From positions 1,116,001-1,180,000 of the forward strand of contig NZ_RCCK01000010.1 of the NCBI RefSeq assembly GCF_003664035.1: 64,000 nucleotides of DNA, given 5' to 3'. The first letter of the stretch is position 1, and each line of letters begins with the position of its first letter. Source of the stretch: Pedobacter alluvionis. Its GTDB lineage: Bacteria; Bacteroidota; Bacteroidia; Sphingobacteriales; Sphingobacteriaceae. Of this stretch, positions 8,660 to 17,078 are shown one piece after another. The position numbers were made by a program, and so were the translations under genes. Under the pieces are notes generated by a model. The model did not search any database and was not told the DNA's origin. It saw only the letters and a list, made by a program, of their open reading frames with translations.

Positions 8660-10152
8660 GTTAGCTTGAGTTTTAATTCCGCCTTAAATATATCAGCAAT
8701 GGTGGTAATTTCCAATGTATAACGGCTGGGGTAAATCAGTTCGAGTCTCTTTCTCAAATTATCAATCCCAATTCCTTTAATTTCGTTTACCTCTTCAGGA
8801 TCGAAAGAGTTCTCGCAACTGAAAATAAGCGTGGTATCATTACTGATTAACGACAGTTTTAAAGTAGCCGCATCTTCTGCTGGTTCTATACCATGTTTAA
8901 ATGCATTTTCGATAAATACAATAAGCAGCAGTGGGGCAATATCTATCTGATCGTTTGTAATCTGCTTTTCAAATTCGAAATGTAAGGTTTTGCGCAAACG
9001 GATTTGCTGCAGTTGAATGTAATCATTAATATAATCCAGCTCCTGCGAAAGTTTAACTGTTTTTTCCTGTCCTTTGTAAATGGTATAACGCATCAGTTCT
9101 GATAATTGCAAAATACTTTCTGGTGTTTTATCCGATTTTTGCAGGCTTAATGCATAAAGGTTGTTAAGCGTATTAAAGAAAAAATGTGGATTAAGCTGTT
9201 GTTTTAATAAATCGAGTTCAGTTTGTGATTTTTCTTTTTCTAAAGAGAGGATCCTGTTGTTCTGTTTCCCCCATTGCAACGCCAAAACTACTGGTAAACT
9301 GATGAGCATAATGGCAAAGGCCCCAAATGCATTTTCAAGCTCGAAAGGATTATTTACGAATATACTCCGGCTAAAAACCGTGTTTATTGGCAACAAAATT
9401 AACAATTGGGCCAATAGTGGATAAAGAACAGCAACAGTTGCTGAAAGTGATAAAAGGTAAACGAACAAACCTTTCTCTTTAAGGATTTTAGATACAAGTA
9501 AACGGCTATTGATCAGGAAAAGCAGGTATCCACATAAGTACATGATCAGGAATTGTGAAAAGAAGCCTAAAAATGTCCCAAAATTGAGCAAGAGTAGTTT
9601 AATGTCAAATTCGAAACCAACCAAACGGAACCCCTTTCTTTGGTAAACTGGATTGTCTAAACTAGAAACGGCCATTACTGATATCGTTGCTGCGAGTAAA
9701 ATGATGGTAATGAGAACGGCATTCTCCAGGCCGATTTTTTTGATCCACTTAATGTGCTGTACTTTGTTTTGGTAGTATTGATTAGCAATCAGCATTAATT
9801 CGAGGCTTACTGCTGCCAAAGCGGTTAAAGTAAAAACACCATCATCAAGCTTAACGATTTGCAGGTAAAATGCAATAAGTGTAAACAGAGGAAGTGCGAT
9901 TAAGAAACAAATACCCCAATAAATAGCATAATGTTTTTTGCTTAGCCTGTTTTTTAATCTGGCTTTAGCAAAAGAAAAAACAAATACGGGGAGCAAGCAG
10001 AAACCCAGAGCCAAAATGCAGCTGACATAGCTTAACCAAATATTGTTGGTTAAGCTGTAAGTGTTAAATATGGCTATCCATAACAAAAGGCCAATAAATA
10101 TGAAAAAGTCCTGGTATTTATAACTGAATTTTAAATTCTTTGTATTGAGCAT
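8656..10152 (-). CDS. LytS/YpdA-type membrane sensor histidine kinase
   Basis: The 498-residue protein has about seven or eight hydrophobic helices in the first 300 residues, with no obvious periplasmic sensor domain, followed by a His_kinase-type phosphorylation region (QLNPHFFFNTLNNLYAL, His near residue 322) and an ATP-binding domain with the N-box VFIENAFKHG near 412 and GIGIDNLRKRL near 465. This is the usual partner of LytTR regulators. It is transcribed ahead of the regulator with a four-base overlap and lies divergent to the ABC/M1 peptidase operon. Confidence 0.93.
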   Translation of the reverse strand: MLNTKNLKFSYKYQDFFIFIGLLLWIAIFNTYSLTNNIWLSYVSCILALGFCLLPVFVFSFAKARLKNRLSKKHYAIYWGICFLIALPLFTLIAFYLQIVKLDDGVFTLTALAAVSLELMLIANQYYQNKVQHIKWIKKIGLENAVLITIILLAATISVMAVSSLDNPVYQRKGFRLVGFEFDIKLLLLNFGTFLGFFSQFLIMYLCGYLLFLINSRLLVSKILKEKGLFVYLLSLSATVAVLYPLLAQLLILLPINTVFSRSIFVNNPFELENAFGAFAIMLISLPVVLALQWGKQNNRILSLEKEKSQTELDLLKQQLNPHFFFNTLNNLYALSLQKSDKTPESILQLSELMRYTIYKGQEKTVKLSQELDYINDYIQLQQIRLRKTLHFEFEKQITNDQIDIAPLLLIVFIENAFKHGIEPAEDAATLKLSLISNDTTLIFSCENSFDPEEVNEIKGIGIDNLRKRLELIYPSRYTLEITTIADIFKAELKLKLT

Positions 10153-10204
10153 TTCGTATTTAATGTATCCGTGAGTTCACATACCACACTCGTATTATTA
10201 TTTC

Positions 10205-10284
10205 GGTTCGTGGAGACACGAACCAATGCGATAATATTTTTTGTTTTAATCTTTCCATCGCCGTGGTCTGTGTCCCCACAGACC
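10205..10284. repeat. Paired short hairpins (GGTTCGTG / GGTCTGTG family)
   Basis: Two perfect 8-bp stems with 4-base loops occur at 10205-10224 (GGTTCGTG, CACGAACC) and 10265-10284 (GGTCTGTG, CACAGACC). The first hairpin reappears in inverted form at 49583-49602 with loop TCTC. They lie in the 324-bp gap between the kinase gene and the ABC operon. Confidence 0.75.
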
Positions 10285-10336
10285 AATTTTTCCATTCTTT
10301 AAAATTAAGAAACTTTGCAGTTTGTTTAAAATATAG

Positions 10337-10418
10337 ATGACGAAAGGTTCATTTTTCATGACGAAAGGAATATCAGGTTATTTTTTCCTTTCATCATCAT
10401 TTCAGCTTCCTTCGTCAC
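10337..10418. promoter_or_regulatory. Candidate LytTR operator array between lytST and the ABC operon
   Basis: ATGACGAAAGG occurs twice, at 10337-10347 and 10358-10368, exactly 21 bp apart. A second pair in inverse orientation follows: CCTTTCATCAT at 10387-10397 and a diverged CCTTCGTCA at about 10409-10417, whose CATCA and CGTCA cores are again 21 bp apart. Two 9-bp direct repeats about two helical turns apart is the known geometry of LytTR binding sites, and a LytTR regulator is encoded divergently next door. Binding is inferred, not shown. Confidence 0.6.
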
Positions 10419-10476
10419 TTAAATTTAACAGATCGGTTTAATCGGTATAATTTGCTTCCATCTTATTTAAAATAAA

Positions 10477-11376
10477 ATGGTACGGCTTAAAATACAGCAA
10501 CTTACAAAATCTTATCAAAATGGGGTAAAGGCCCTTGATGATGTTACGCTGAACATTGCAAATGGCATGTTTGGTTTATTGGGACCGAATGGGGCAGGTA
10601 AATCTTCACTTATGCGTACGCTTGCAACCTTACAGCTACCAGACGCCGGTAAGGTTCATTTTGATGGAAATGATGTGCTGCAAAATCCCCAGGAAATGCG
10701 AAATAAACTGGGTTATTTGCCACAGGATTTTGGCGTTTATCCTAAAATTTCAGCGCTTGATCTGTTAAACCACCTGGCTGTTTTAAAAGGCCTGCAGCAT
10801 AAAAACGAAAGAAAAGAACAGGTGACCTCACTCTTGCAACAGACCAATTTATTTGAAGTAAGAAAAAGGTCTGTCAGCACTTTTTCCGGTGGTATGCGAC
10901 AGCGTTTCGGCATTGCGCAGGCTTTATTGGGTAACCCGCAGTTAATTATTGTCGACGAGCCCACCGCAGGTCTTGACCCACAGGAACGAAACCGTTTTCA
11001 TGATCTACTGAGCGAGATCGGCGCTGCTCGTGTGGTTATTTTGTCTACCCACATTGTGGAGGACGTAAATGACCTTTGTCCTGAAATGGCGGTACTGGCC
11101 AATGGAAAGTTGATTTTACAAGGCAAACCTGCAGAACTGACCGGGAAATTAGATGGAAAAATCTGGCGAAAGATAATTGATAAGTCAGATCTGGTTCAAT
11201 ATTCGTCGGTTTTTAATGTAATTTCTACCAAAATTATATCGGGAAGGTTAAATGTATTCGTACTTGCAGATGAAATTCCTGCACCAGGTTTCGAACCTGT
11301 TTACCCTGGTTTGGAAGAGGTATATTTTTCTTCATTATTTGGCTCTGCCAATCAAAATCCGGAGGCGAGGTTATGA
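10477..11376 (+). CDS. ABC transporter ATP-binding protein
   Basis: The 299-residue ATPase has Walker A (GPNGAGKSS near residue 35), Q-loop (YLPQDFG near 85), signature (FSGGMRQRFG near 137), Walker B (LIIVDEPTAGLDP near 156) and H-loop (LSTHIVED near 190). A C-terminal 70-residue extension follows, as in export-type ABC-2 ATPases. The stop overlaps the start of the fused permease/peptidase gene by four bases (ATGA), so the two form one transporter. The divergent neighbour is the LytS/LytTR system, which probably controls this operon. Confidence 0.95.
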   Translation: MVRLKIQQLTKSYQNGVKALDDVTLNIANGMFGLLGPNGAGKSSLMRTLATLQLPDAGKVHFDGNDVLQNPQEMRNKLGYLPQDFGVYPKISALDLLNHLAVLKGLQHKNERKEQVTSLLQQTNLFEVRKRSVSTFSGGMRQRFGIAQALLGNPQLIIVDEPTAGLDPQERNRFHDLLSEIGAARVVILSTHIVEDVNDLCPEMAVLANGKLILQGKPAELTGKLDGKIWRKIIDKSDLVQYSSVFNVISTKIISGRLNVFVLADEIPAPGFEPVYPGLEEVYFSSLFGSANQNPEARL

Positions 11377-14300
11377 TTATAGATTTACTAAAATTTGAAC
11401 TGAAATACCATTTCGGGCAGATCTCGTTCAAAGTGGCCGCTCTTTTGTTTTTTATGCTGGGATATTTCTGTGTAGTGCAGGGTGGATTTGGTTCTGATGG
11501 GGTGTATAAAAATTCGCCCTATGTCATCACCAACATCATCGCTCTGCTTTCACTTTTCTCTATCTTTTCGGGTACATTATTTAGTGCCAATGTGGTGCTG
11601 AGGGATAGTATGTACAAAATGGAAGCAGTTGTTTTTACCACTTCGATAAAAAAGCTTCCTTATTTTATGATCAGGTTTTTAGGCCTGATCATTTCGGTTT
11701 TTAGTTTATTGGTATTGGTGGACCTGGGGATTTATGTAGGCACTTTTTTTGTTGATACCGATCGGTTAGGTAGTTTTCATCTCAGCTATTTTCTACAGCC
11801 ACTATTAGTTTTTGCCTTACCCAATGTACTATTCTCAGCAGCAATCTTATTTTGTACGGCGATATTAACCAAAAGTGTACGTGCAATCTACGTAATGGGT
11901 GTGTTGATTTACATTTTGTATATGCTGGCTTCGATATTTGGCAATTCCCCTTTGTTAGCTACATCGACAATGAAAGCTGGCAGTCCAGATATTTTACCCC
12001 TACTTTTAGATCCTTTTGCGCTAGCCTCCTTTTTTGGCGAAACCAGAACCTGGACTGATCTACAGCGCAATCAACAATTGTTCCCTGTTGAAGGTGCATT
12101 TTTACTGAACAGGTTACTTTGGCTTGGTTTTACAGCCTTGCTAATGCTGGTTACCTATCGTTTATTCAATTTCCGATTGCAGCAGCGACGACAACTAAAA
12201 ATTAAGACCGTTAAAGCAGAACAGATTGAGCTGATTCCTTACCGTGCTTTACCGGTATTATCAAATGGTTTTCGTTACCACATGAACACGTTCTTTGCGC
12301 AGTTTAAACTCGAAATGATATTCCTGTTTAAAAACATCCCGGTTATGGTAATGCTCCTGTTGTGGGTGTTTATATTCGGGGTGGATTTGAAAGACCAGCT
12401 GTTTAATGGTGTTTATGGTATTCATAGCTATCCGGCAACAGGCATCATTATCGAAGAAATACGCTCAATGAAATTCGGACTCATCCTGATTATTTTTTAT
12501 GCTGCAGAAACCATTAGCAGAGAAAAATCAGTAAGTATTCATTCGTTGATTTACAGTACACCTGTTCAGAATTCAGCTTTTTGGATGGCAAAAGCCCTGA
12601 GTCTTTTTACGCTGGTTTTCATCCTCGTTACTTTAAATATTGGAATTGGTATTGTGCTGCAGCTTACTCATGGTTATTTTCAGATCGAATTGCCCTTGTA
12701 TTTATCGTTGTACTATTACAGCGCATTCCCTTTGTTGCTTTTTGTGGTGCTCATTATTTTTATCCAGAATTTAAGTGTAAACAAGTATCTAGGTATGTTG
12801 CTGAGCATGATCGTTGTTTTCCTGATTTCGTATGCTGACAGGTTTGGCTTAACACATTACCTTTTTCGCTTTGCAACAGTACCTGATTTATTACATTCTT
12901 ATTTTAACGGTTTTGGCTATTATACGGGTGCATTTAACTGGTATATGCTGTATTGGTCGGCTTTTGTAATGGTTCTTGTGGTTTTAACCGTTGGATTGTG
13001 GCAGCGTTCGGCTGAAAATAAGGCTAAAGCGAGATTTGCATCCATAAGTTTGGCATTGAAGCAGCATAAATGGATTACCGTTTTAGCCTTGCTAGTCTGG
13101 CTTTCCTGTGGCGCATTTATTTATCATCAAACCAATATCATCGGGAAGTATAAAAATAAACAGGAGCAGTTAGATTGGAGTTTGGCTTACGAGCAGAAAT
13201 ACAAAGCGCTGGCAAGCCAGCCTCAGCCTTTAATTAAAACTGTTAAAACGAATGTCGACCTATATCCAAATGAAGGAAAATATACCATTAAGGGCACTTA
13301 CCGTTTAAAAAATGAATCTAAAATACCTATTGCCAAAATATGGACTTATGTGAGCCCTGCTATAAATTCATTTTCAATAACCATTATAGGAAGTGAAAAA
13401 AGCGAAAGAGATGAAACATTTAACCAACAGTTTATTACTTTAAAAACACCATTGCAACCTAATCAGGAAATAATAATGAATTTCTGTGTTGAAGTAATCA
13501 GAAATGGATTTACATCTTTTGACAGTGAAAATTCAATTGTGAAAAATGGGACTTACATCGAGATGGAGAAATTTGTACCTCAGTTGGGCTATTGTTATAA
13601 TTTTGAGAGCGAAGATAAACGCGCCCGGAAAAAAGCAGGTTTAGCCGAAATAGCCAGCAAGCCCACTTTTAACAAAACATACGAACTGATCGATTTAGAA
13701 ACCACAATTTCTACAGCCGTTGATCAGCAGGTAATTACTGTTGGTGAATTGCAAAAACAATGGATGGCCAATAACCGAAGGTATTTTAAGTACAAAACTT
13801 CGATCCCCATAAATTTTATGTTTGCGTTAAGCAGTGCGAGGTACGTAGTAAAAAAGGAAAAGCACAAGGGAGTAGAGCTCAGGGTGTATTATCAGTCTGG
13901 ACAAGAGTATAACCTGAAAAGTATGTTTAAGGGACTTAGAGATGCCCTGGATTATGGTAATCTGAATTTTGCTAAATATCCGTTAAAACAATTAACCATT
14001 GCCGAGATTCCTCAATATAAGGGTGCTGCAACAGCTTATCCCGGATTAGTTTTCAGTGCAGAGAACATTAATTTCCTGAGGAATTATAGTCAGAAAAGTG
14101 CCATTGACCAAAGTTACACCATTGCCGCGCATGAAACTGCACACCAGTGGTGGGCAAATATATTGACCCCTGCAGATGCTGCAGGTTATGCCATGCTCAC
14201 CGAATCGTTGGCTAAATATACCGAAAATGTGCTGATTGAAAAGGCTTTTGGTAAAATGTATTTGAGAAAATATTTAGCTTATGACAATAGCCTCTATTTT

Positions 14301-14891
14301 TTAAACCGAAATAACGGTGAAAAGGAATTGCCACTGGCCAAAACTTTAGATCAGGCTTATGTGCATTACCAAAAAGGAGGATTAACGATGTATGCGGTGA
14401 AGGAATTATTAGGAGAGGAAAAGTTTAATGCAGTATTAAGGCAACTCATTACCGATCATGAAAACCCGAAACCAAAAGCTACAGCTGCCGATCTGGTGAA
14501 TGCGATTTTAAAGGAAACTTCGCCTGAACAGAAGAAATTTATAAATGATTGTTTTAATGAGGTGGTTACTTACAATATGGGGATCAAATTGCTTCGTTGC
14601 AATGCCTTGAATAATGGAAAATATAAAGTTGAACTAGAAATTGCTACTGAAAGAATAAGTGATGGTGCTAAACAAAAGCCTGATCTGGAAATAGATTTGG
14701 CCTGTTTTGATCAATTGGAAAGTGATTGGGATGCAAATACTAAATCAGTTTATTTTCAAAAGTATCACCTCACGCAGAATAAGACCAGGCTTTCAATTAT
14801 AGTGAATCATAAACCGAAGACAGTTGTAATTGATCCTTACGGCTATGTGTTAGATGGTGATAGAAGTGATAATATCGTGGTGGTGGAATAA
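11373..14891 (+). CDS. ABC-2 permease fused to an M1-family aminopeptidase
   Basis: The 1172-residue protein has two ABC-2-type sets of hydrophobic helices in about the first 585 residues, then a large soluble part. The soluble part contains the M1 metallopeptidase zinc motif HETAHQWW near residue 919 with the third ligand Glu in LTESLAKY near 943. The spacing is HExxH-x19-E, one more than classical aminopeptidase N, which is usual for this fused family. The peptidase domain presumably lies on the outer face of the inner membrane, coupled to the ATPase encoded just upstream. The transported or cleaved substrate is unknown. Confidence 0.92.
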   Translation: MIIDLLKFELKYHFGQISFKVAALLFFMLGYFCVVQGGFGSDGVYKNSPYVITNIIALLSLFSIFSGTLFSANVVLRDSMYKMEAVVFTTSIKKLPYFMIRFLGLIISVFSLLVLVDLGIYVGTFFVDTDRLGSFHLSYFLQPLLVFALPNVLFSAAILFCTAILTKSVRAIYVMGVLIYILYMLASIFGNSPLLATSTMKAGSPDILPLLLDPFALASFFGETRTWTDLQRNQQLFPVEGAFLLNRLLWLGFTALLMLVTYRLFNFRLQQRRQLKIKTVKAEQIELIPYRALPVLSNGFRYHMNTFFAQFKLEMIFLFKNIPVMVMLLLWVFIFGVDLKDQLFNGVYGIHSYPATGIIIEEIRSMKFGLILIIFYAAETISREKSVSIHSLIYSTPVQNSAFWMAKALSLFTLVFILVTLNIGIGIVLQLTHGYFQIELPLYLSLYYYSAFPLLLFVVLIIFIQNLSVNKYLGMLLSMIVVFLISYADRFGLTHYLFRFATVPDLLHSYFNGFGYYTGAFNWYMLYWSAFVMVLVVLTVGLWQRSAENKAKARFASISLALKQHKWITVLALLVWLSCGAFIYHQTNIIGKYKNKQEQLDWSLAYEQKYKALASQPQPLIKTVKTNVDLYPNEGKYTIKGTYRLKNESKIPIAKIWTYVSPAINSFSITIIGSEKSERDETFNQQFITLKTPLQPNQEIIMNFCVEVIRNGFTSFDSENSIVKNGTYIEMEKFVPQLGYCYNFESEDKRARKKAGLAEIASKPTFNKTYELIDLETTISTAVDQQVITVGELQKQWMANNRRYFKYKTSIPINFMFALSSARYVVKKEKHKGVELRVYYQSGQEYNLKSMFKGLRDALDYGNLNFAKYPLKQLTIAEIPQYKGAATAYPGLVFSAENINFLRNYSQKSAIDQSYTIAAHETAHQWWANILTPADAAGYAMLTESLAKYTENVLIEKAFGKMYLRKYLAYDNSLYFLNRNNGEKELPLAKTLDQAYVHYQKGGLTMYAVKELLGEEKFNAVLRQLITDHENPKPKATAADLVNAILKETSPEQKKFINDCFNEVVTYNMGIKLLRCNALNNGKYKVELEIATERISDGAKQKPDLEIDLACFDQLESDWDANTKSVYFQKYHLTQNKTRLSIIVNHKPKTVVIDPYGYVLDGDRSDNIVVVE

Positions 14892-14906
14892 AGTAGCTTA
14901 GATTAT

Positions 14907-14978
14907 TCTAGTTGTAGCATCTCGCTACAACATGCGATCATTTTTATAGGATCTTAGCTAGACGCTAAGACCAGATTG
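14907..14978. repeat. Dispersed repeat, TCTCGCTAC/GCTAAGACCAGATTG family
   Basis: Two short hairpins are present: GTTGTAGC-ATCTC-GCTACAAC at 14911-14931 and CTTAGC-TAGAC-GCTAAG near 14953-14969, followed by ACCAGATTG. The same arrangement is found three times between 42229 and 42668. Here it sits between the convergent ABC/M1 and AraC genes. Confidence 0.8.
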
Positions 14979-14996
14979 CGTCTAGATGAAGATTAC

Positions 14997-15938
14997 TCAA
15001 TTAGCTCTAAACACCTTTGGCGTACACTGCATCTGACGTTTAAAAAATATATTGAAATTTGCCGGATATTCAAAACCCAAACAATAGGCAATCTGTGCGA
15101 TATTCCATTCTGTATGTTTCAGCAAGGCCACGGCTTCGGTAGCGATCCTTCTCGAAATGTGCTCAGAAGTTGTTTTTCCGGTCACTTCTTTTACGGCATG
15201 GTTTAAGTGATTTACATGTACCAACAAGCGGAAGGCAAAATCGTGCGCTGTTTTTAACTCCAGAATATGCTCTGTAGAGCCAATTGGGAACTGCCTTTCC
15301 AATAATTCAATAAATAATGAAGTTAGACGCACAGATGCATTATTCTGTTTAAAAACAATGTCTTGTGGTTTAACTTTTAGTGCTTCGTGAACAATAAGCT
15401 GCACATAGTTTCTCAACAGGTCGTATTTATGGATATAATCGCCATCCATTTCTTTCATCATTTTAGTGAAGACATCTGTTAAAATAACTTCCTGTTCTTC
15501 GCTAATGTGAATTACCGGACTATCATTAATGCGCCACAATAAAGAATCGCGGAGGGTTTCATTACGGTTATGGATAAAATTCTCTGTAAATAAACAGAAG
15601 AATCCGGCAGGTTTTGGAGAAGTACTTTCCCATGAATATGGAATATTCGGATTGGTAAATAATAATGCCCGTCCTTTAATTTCGATCTGCGCATCAGGGT
15701 AATGCAAAATTCCATTGCCAATGATCAGGGAAATTTTATAAAAATCTCTCCTGCTGAATGCAGATGGTACGTTGGTACAAACATTACCCCGGTTAAAAAC
15801 ATTAAAGTGCCCGATGTCGTTAATCATACCTAAACTTGGCGTAGGAATTTCGGGTCGGGTGATTTTTAATTTATTGTAAAAATCCTCTAATGTTTCCTTT
15901 TTTTGAAGGGTAGAAAGCTCTTGATTTTTTGATAACAT
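14997..15938 (-). CDS. AraC-family transcriptional regulator
   Basis: The 313-residue protein has an N-terminal cupin-like sensor part and a C-terminal AraC double helix-turn-helix (about residues 215-312) with the typical second-helix signature IAQIAYCLGFEYPANFNIFF. It lies 26 bases downstream of the RND adaptor gene on the same strand, so it is likely the last gene of, or a close neighbour of, the efflux operon and may regulate it. The inducer is unknown. Confidence 0.92.
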   Translation of the reverse strand: MLSKNQELSTLQKKETLEDFYNKLKITRPEIPTPSLGMINDIGHFNVFNRGNVCTNVPSAFSRRDFYKISLIIGNGILHYPDAQIEIKGRALLFTNPNIPYSWESTSPKPAGFFCLFTENFIHNRNETLRDSLLWRINDSPVIHISEEQEVILTDVFTKMMKEMDGDYIHKYDLLRNYVQLIVHEALKVKPQDIVFKQNNASVRLTSLFIELLERQFPIGSTEHILELKTAHDFAFRLLVHVNHLNHAVKEVTGKTTSEHISRRIATEAVALLKHTEWNIAQIAYCLGFEYPANFNIFFKRQMQCTPKVFRAN

Positions 15939-15964
15939 ATTTTAAGTGCTTAATACAAGTAAAG

Positions 15965-17065
15965 TTATGGTTTAATCGTCATTCCTTCATGCATTTCCTC
16001 AGTCGGTTCTGCAACTAATTTGTCACCTTCAGATAAATCTCCAAAAACTTCGACTTTATCGTCGGTCTCCCTTCCTTTTTTAACAGCTACTTTAACCGTT
16101 TTATTACCGGCTACTTTTAATACAAATAATCCTTCGCTGGTATCCAATAAAGCTTTTTTAGAGATGATAAAGGTACTGGCATTTGCCGGTAACGGGATGT
16201 TGACCTCTGCCACCATACCTGGTAATAAAACCTTTGAAGCATTTGGTACATCCATTTCAATACGTTCTGAACGTAAGCGTAGATCCAGGGCTCCTGATAA
16301 ACGTTTCACTTTAGCTTTAAAGGTTTGGCTGGGCAAAGATTTAACCGTAAAACTAATCTCATCACCAGCTTTTAAATAACCGGTATAAACCTCAGGAATG
16401 GAAACAGCCAGACGCAGGTTTTTCTGATCCTGTAAAGTGAACAAAGGTAAATCTGAACCTTTACCTGTCGGACCAACATAGGCGCCTAAATTCACATTTC
16501 TTGCTGAGATAATTCCACTAAACGGTGCCCTGATGGTTAAATAATCCTGAACTGAACTCACCTCCTTATAGGCCGCTTTTGCTGCATCGAGCTGTGCAAG
16601 GTCTGCATTTTTTTTGGCCATCGCTTGGTCCAGATCGTTGGAAGAGATCGTTCCAGGGGTTTTACTGGTTTCGTACAAACGGTTGTAATTCGCTTTGCTG
16701 GCGGTATAAACAGCTTCCTGTGCTTTTATGCGCGATTGTGTTGCTGCCAGTTGTGAACTCATTTCAGGTGCTTCCAGCGTCATTAATAACTGACCTTTGC
16801 TTACTTCTGTGCCGATATCGACCTTTAAGGTTTTTACAAAACTGCTTACTTTGGCGTATAAATCAACTTGCTGCAAAGCAATTAGTTCGCCAGGTAAACT
16901 CAGTTTAGTGGATAGTTTCTCTTTTTTAAGATTGAAAGTGGCTATCGCTGCTTCTTTTTCTTTCTTAGGTGCTACTTTCGATTCGGAGTGCCCACAGCCA
17001 TACATGGCTGTTAGCACTAAAAACCCTGTACTTAATAATCCTGTTGAAAATATCTTCGTATTCAT
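15965..17065 (-). CDS. RND efflux periplasmic adaptor (membrane fusion protein)
   Basis: The frame is open upstream to 17308, but that stretch lies inside the pump gene; the ATG at 17065 (MNTKIFSTG) gives a 366-residue protein starting 13 bases after the pump stop. The N-terminus is a lipoprotein-like signal ending in AMYGC near residue 24. Then come a biotinyl-lipoyl half-motif (VDLYAKVSSFVKTLKVDIG), a coiled-coil hairpin (about residues 95-165), the second lipoyl half (IRAPFSGIISARNVNLGAYV) and a beta-barrel region. It links the inner-membrane pump to the TolC channel encoded upstream. Confidence 0.92.
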   Translation of the reverse strand: MNTKIFSTGLLSTGFLVLTAMYGCGHSESKVAPKKEKEAAIATFNLKKEKLSTKLSLPGELIALQQVDLYAKVSSFVKTLKVDIGTEVSKGQLLMTLEAPEMSSQLAATQSRIKAQEAVYTASKANYNRLYETSKTPGTISSNDLDQAMAKKNADLAQLDAAKAAYKEVSSVQDYLTIRAPFSGIISARNVNLGAYVGPTGKGSDLPLFTLQDQKNLRLAVSIPEVYTGYLKAGDEISFTVKSLPSQTFKAKVKRLSGALDLRLRSERIEMDVPNASKVLLPGMVAEVNIPLPANASTFIISKKALLDTSEGLFVLKVAGNKTVKVAVKKGRETDDKVEVFGDLSEGDKLVAEPTEEMHEGMTIKP

Positions 17066-17078
17066 TTGTGATGATGAT

